From positions 1-38,588 of IMG/VR virus record IMGVR_UViG_3300013004_002241: a stretch of 38,588 nucleotides of DNA; one strand, written 5' to 3'. The notes beneath the pieces are model-generated. The model saw only the letters and a list, made by a program, of their open reading frames with translations, did not search any database and was not told the DNA's origin. Below, piece after piece: positions 38,335 to 38,588 of the stretch; within the stretch, counting starts at the first letter, position 1, and every line of letters begins with the position of its first letter. Origin of the DNA: a virus. The translations under genes were made by a program, and so were the position numbers.

Positions 38335-38507
38335 TTCAAAATTTTTTGACCGTTATACTATAGCTCTTTGCCGATGAAACACGGCTCTAAAATGCACTAG
38401 CCTTCATCGGGAAGAATTTTTCATTTTCTTTGCATTTGCTATTGACATCCATCTGGTGAACGCTAGAGATCTTAAAACGAATGCGTCCAAATGCACTTTC
38501 GGCAGTC

Positions 38508-38553
38508 GGTACGACTACTATATCGAACTCGGGAGAAGAGTGCATTCTAGTGC
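38508..38553 (+). repeat. Intergenic element shared with 25572-25618, right copy
   Basis: This copy has GGTACGA, ACTATATCGAAC and AGTGCATTCTAGTGC in the same order and orientation as the left copy, with one base fewer in the diverged centre. The end contains GTGCA twice with a ten-base period, one helical turn, which suggests a DNA-binding protein contacting one face. It lies upstream of the window's end, where a rightward transcription unit could begin. Confidence 0.75.
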
Positions 38554-38588
38554 ATCGTCCAGTCGAACATTGCAGCCGAGGCGGGCCA

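Larger units (their letters stand above)
38236..38588. other. Regulatory intergenic region at the right end of the window
   Basis: This 353-base region has no convincing gene. It holds the leftward promoter (38288-38316), three CAAAATG/CATTTTG heptamers clustered on it, AGTGCATT-type motifs on both strands (38391-38398, 38490-38497, 38539-38546, with AGTGCATC at 38549-38556), a TTGACA at 38442-38447 with only a weak -10 (TAGAGA 38464-38469) for rightward transcription, and the 46-base element shared with the convergent region. It is markedly AT-rich from 38300 to 38480. A replication origin here is possible. Confidence 0.6.

Noticed and set aside
38481-38588. Open frame from ATG 38481 to the end of the window
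   Set aside because: It crosses the repeated regulatory element, has no ribosome-binding site and, if the genome is circular, would stop within a few codons after the window start.
1-38588. tRNA genes, CRISPR arrays, insertion sequences, integrase or attachment sites
   Set aside because: None were recognised by eye on either strand; repeats present are too few and irregular for CRISPR, and no transposase or recombinase motifs were seen.

Overview
The window looks like most, and possibly all, of the genome of a tailed double-stranded DNA phage (Caudoviricetes). It is probably a siphovirus: there is a tape-measure gene and a tail-tube candidate but no sheath or contractile baseplate genes. No integrase, repressor, tRNA or CRISPR array was recognised, so a lytic lifestyle is likely. 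The host cannot be read directly. Shine-Dalgarno sites and sigma70-like promoter elements show it is bacterial. Three exported small proteins with Gram-negative-style signal peptides, one with a Cys-Ala-Asn-Gly-Val-Cys motif and a basic tail, would fit a planctomycete or similar aquatic Gram-negative host. That is a weak inference.

Layout. Positions 1-25525 are a rightward block. It begins with accessory genes: an unknown protein, a GT-B-like glycosyltransferase, a small protein, a VRR-NUC nuclease, a repeat-bearing intergenic region, a zinc ribbon, a sigma-factor-like protein and a tiny membrane protein. DNA packaging and head genes follow: a probable small terminase, a GT-A-like glycosyltransferase, large terminase, Mu-type portal, gp36-like adaptor, a staphylococcal-nuclease-fold protein, head morphogenesis protein, protease/scaffold, decoration protein and an E-type major capsid protein. 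Next come tail-completion proteins and a cassette at 12006-14436 with two exported proteins, a papain-like hydrolase and a multi-TM protein, probably for lysis or the envelope. The block closes with tail genes: beta-rich fibre/baseplate candidates, tail tube, a tail-assembly chaperone pair expressed by a -1 frameshift, tape measure, distal tail proteins, an extremely cysteine-rich protein and an Erv/ALR-like sulfhydryl-oxidase-like protein.

Positions 25638-38235 are a leftward block of replication and nucleotide metabolism genes, transcribed from a strong promoter near 38300. In transcription order it has four small early proteins, an SNF2-type helicase, three proteins of unknown or tentative function, a CHC2/Toprim primase fused to an MCM-like AAA+ helicase, a MazG-like pyrophosphohydrolase, a C5-cytosine methyltransferase homologue, a thymidylate-synthase-family enzyme, a dNMP kinase, a dCMP deaminase and a family A DNA polymerase. 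The two blocks converge at about 25.5-25.6 kb and diverge at the right-hand end.

How the genes may work together. The thymidylate-synthase homologue has Asp where true thymidylate synthases have the Asn that selects dUMP. This is the T4 dCMP hydroxymethylase signature. With the MazG-like enzyme, dNMP kinase, C5-methyltransferase homologue and two glycosyltransferases, it suggests a T4-like cytosine hypermodification pathway on a siphovirus chassis. A second possible system is the Cys-rich tail protein followed directly by an Erv-like protein, which suggests phage-controlled disulfide bonding of the virion. Repeated non-coding elements occur in all three larger intergenic regions and probably regulate transcription or replication.
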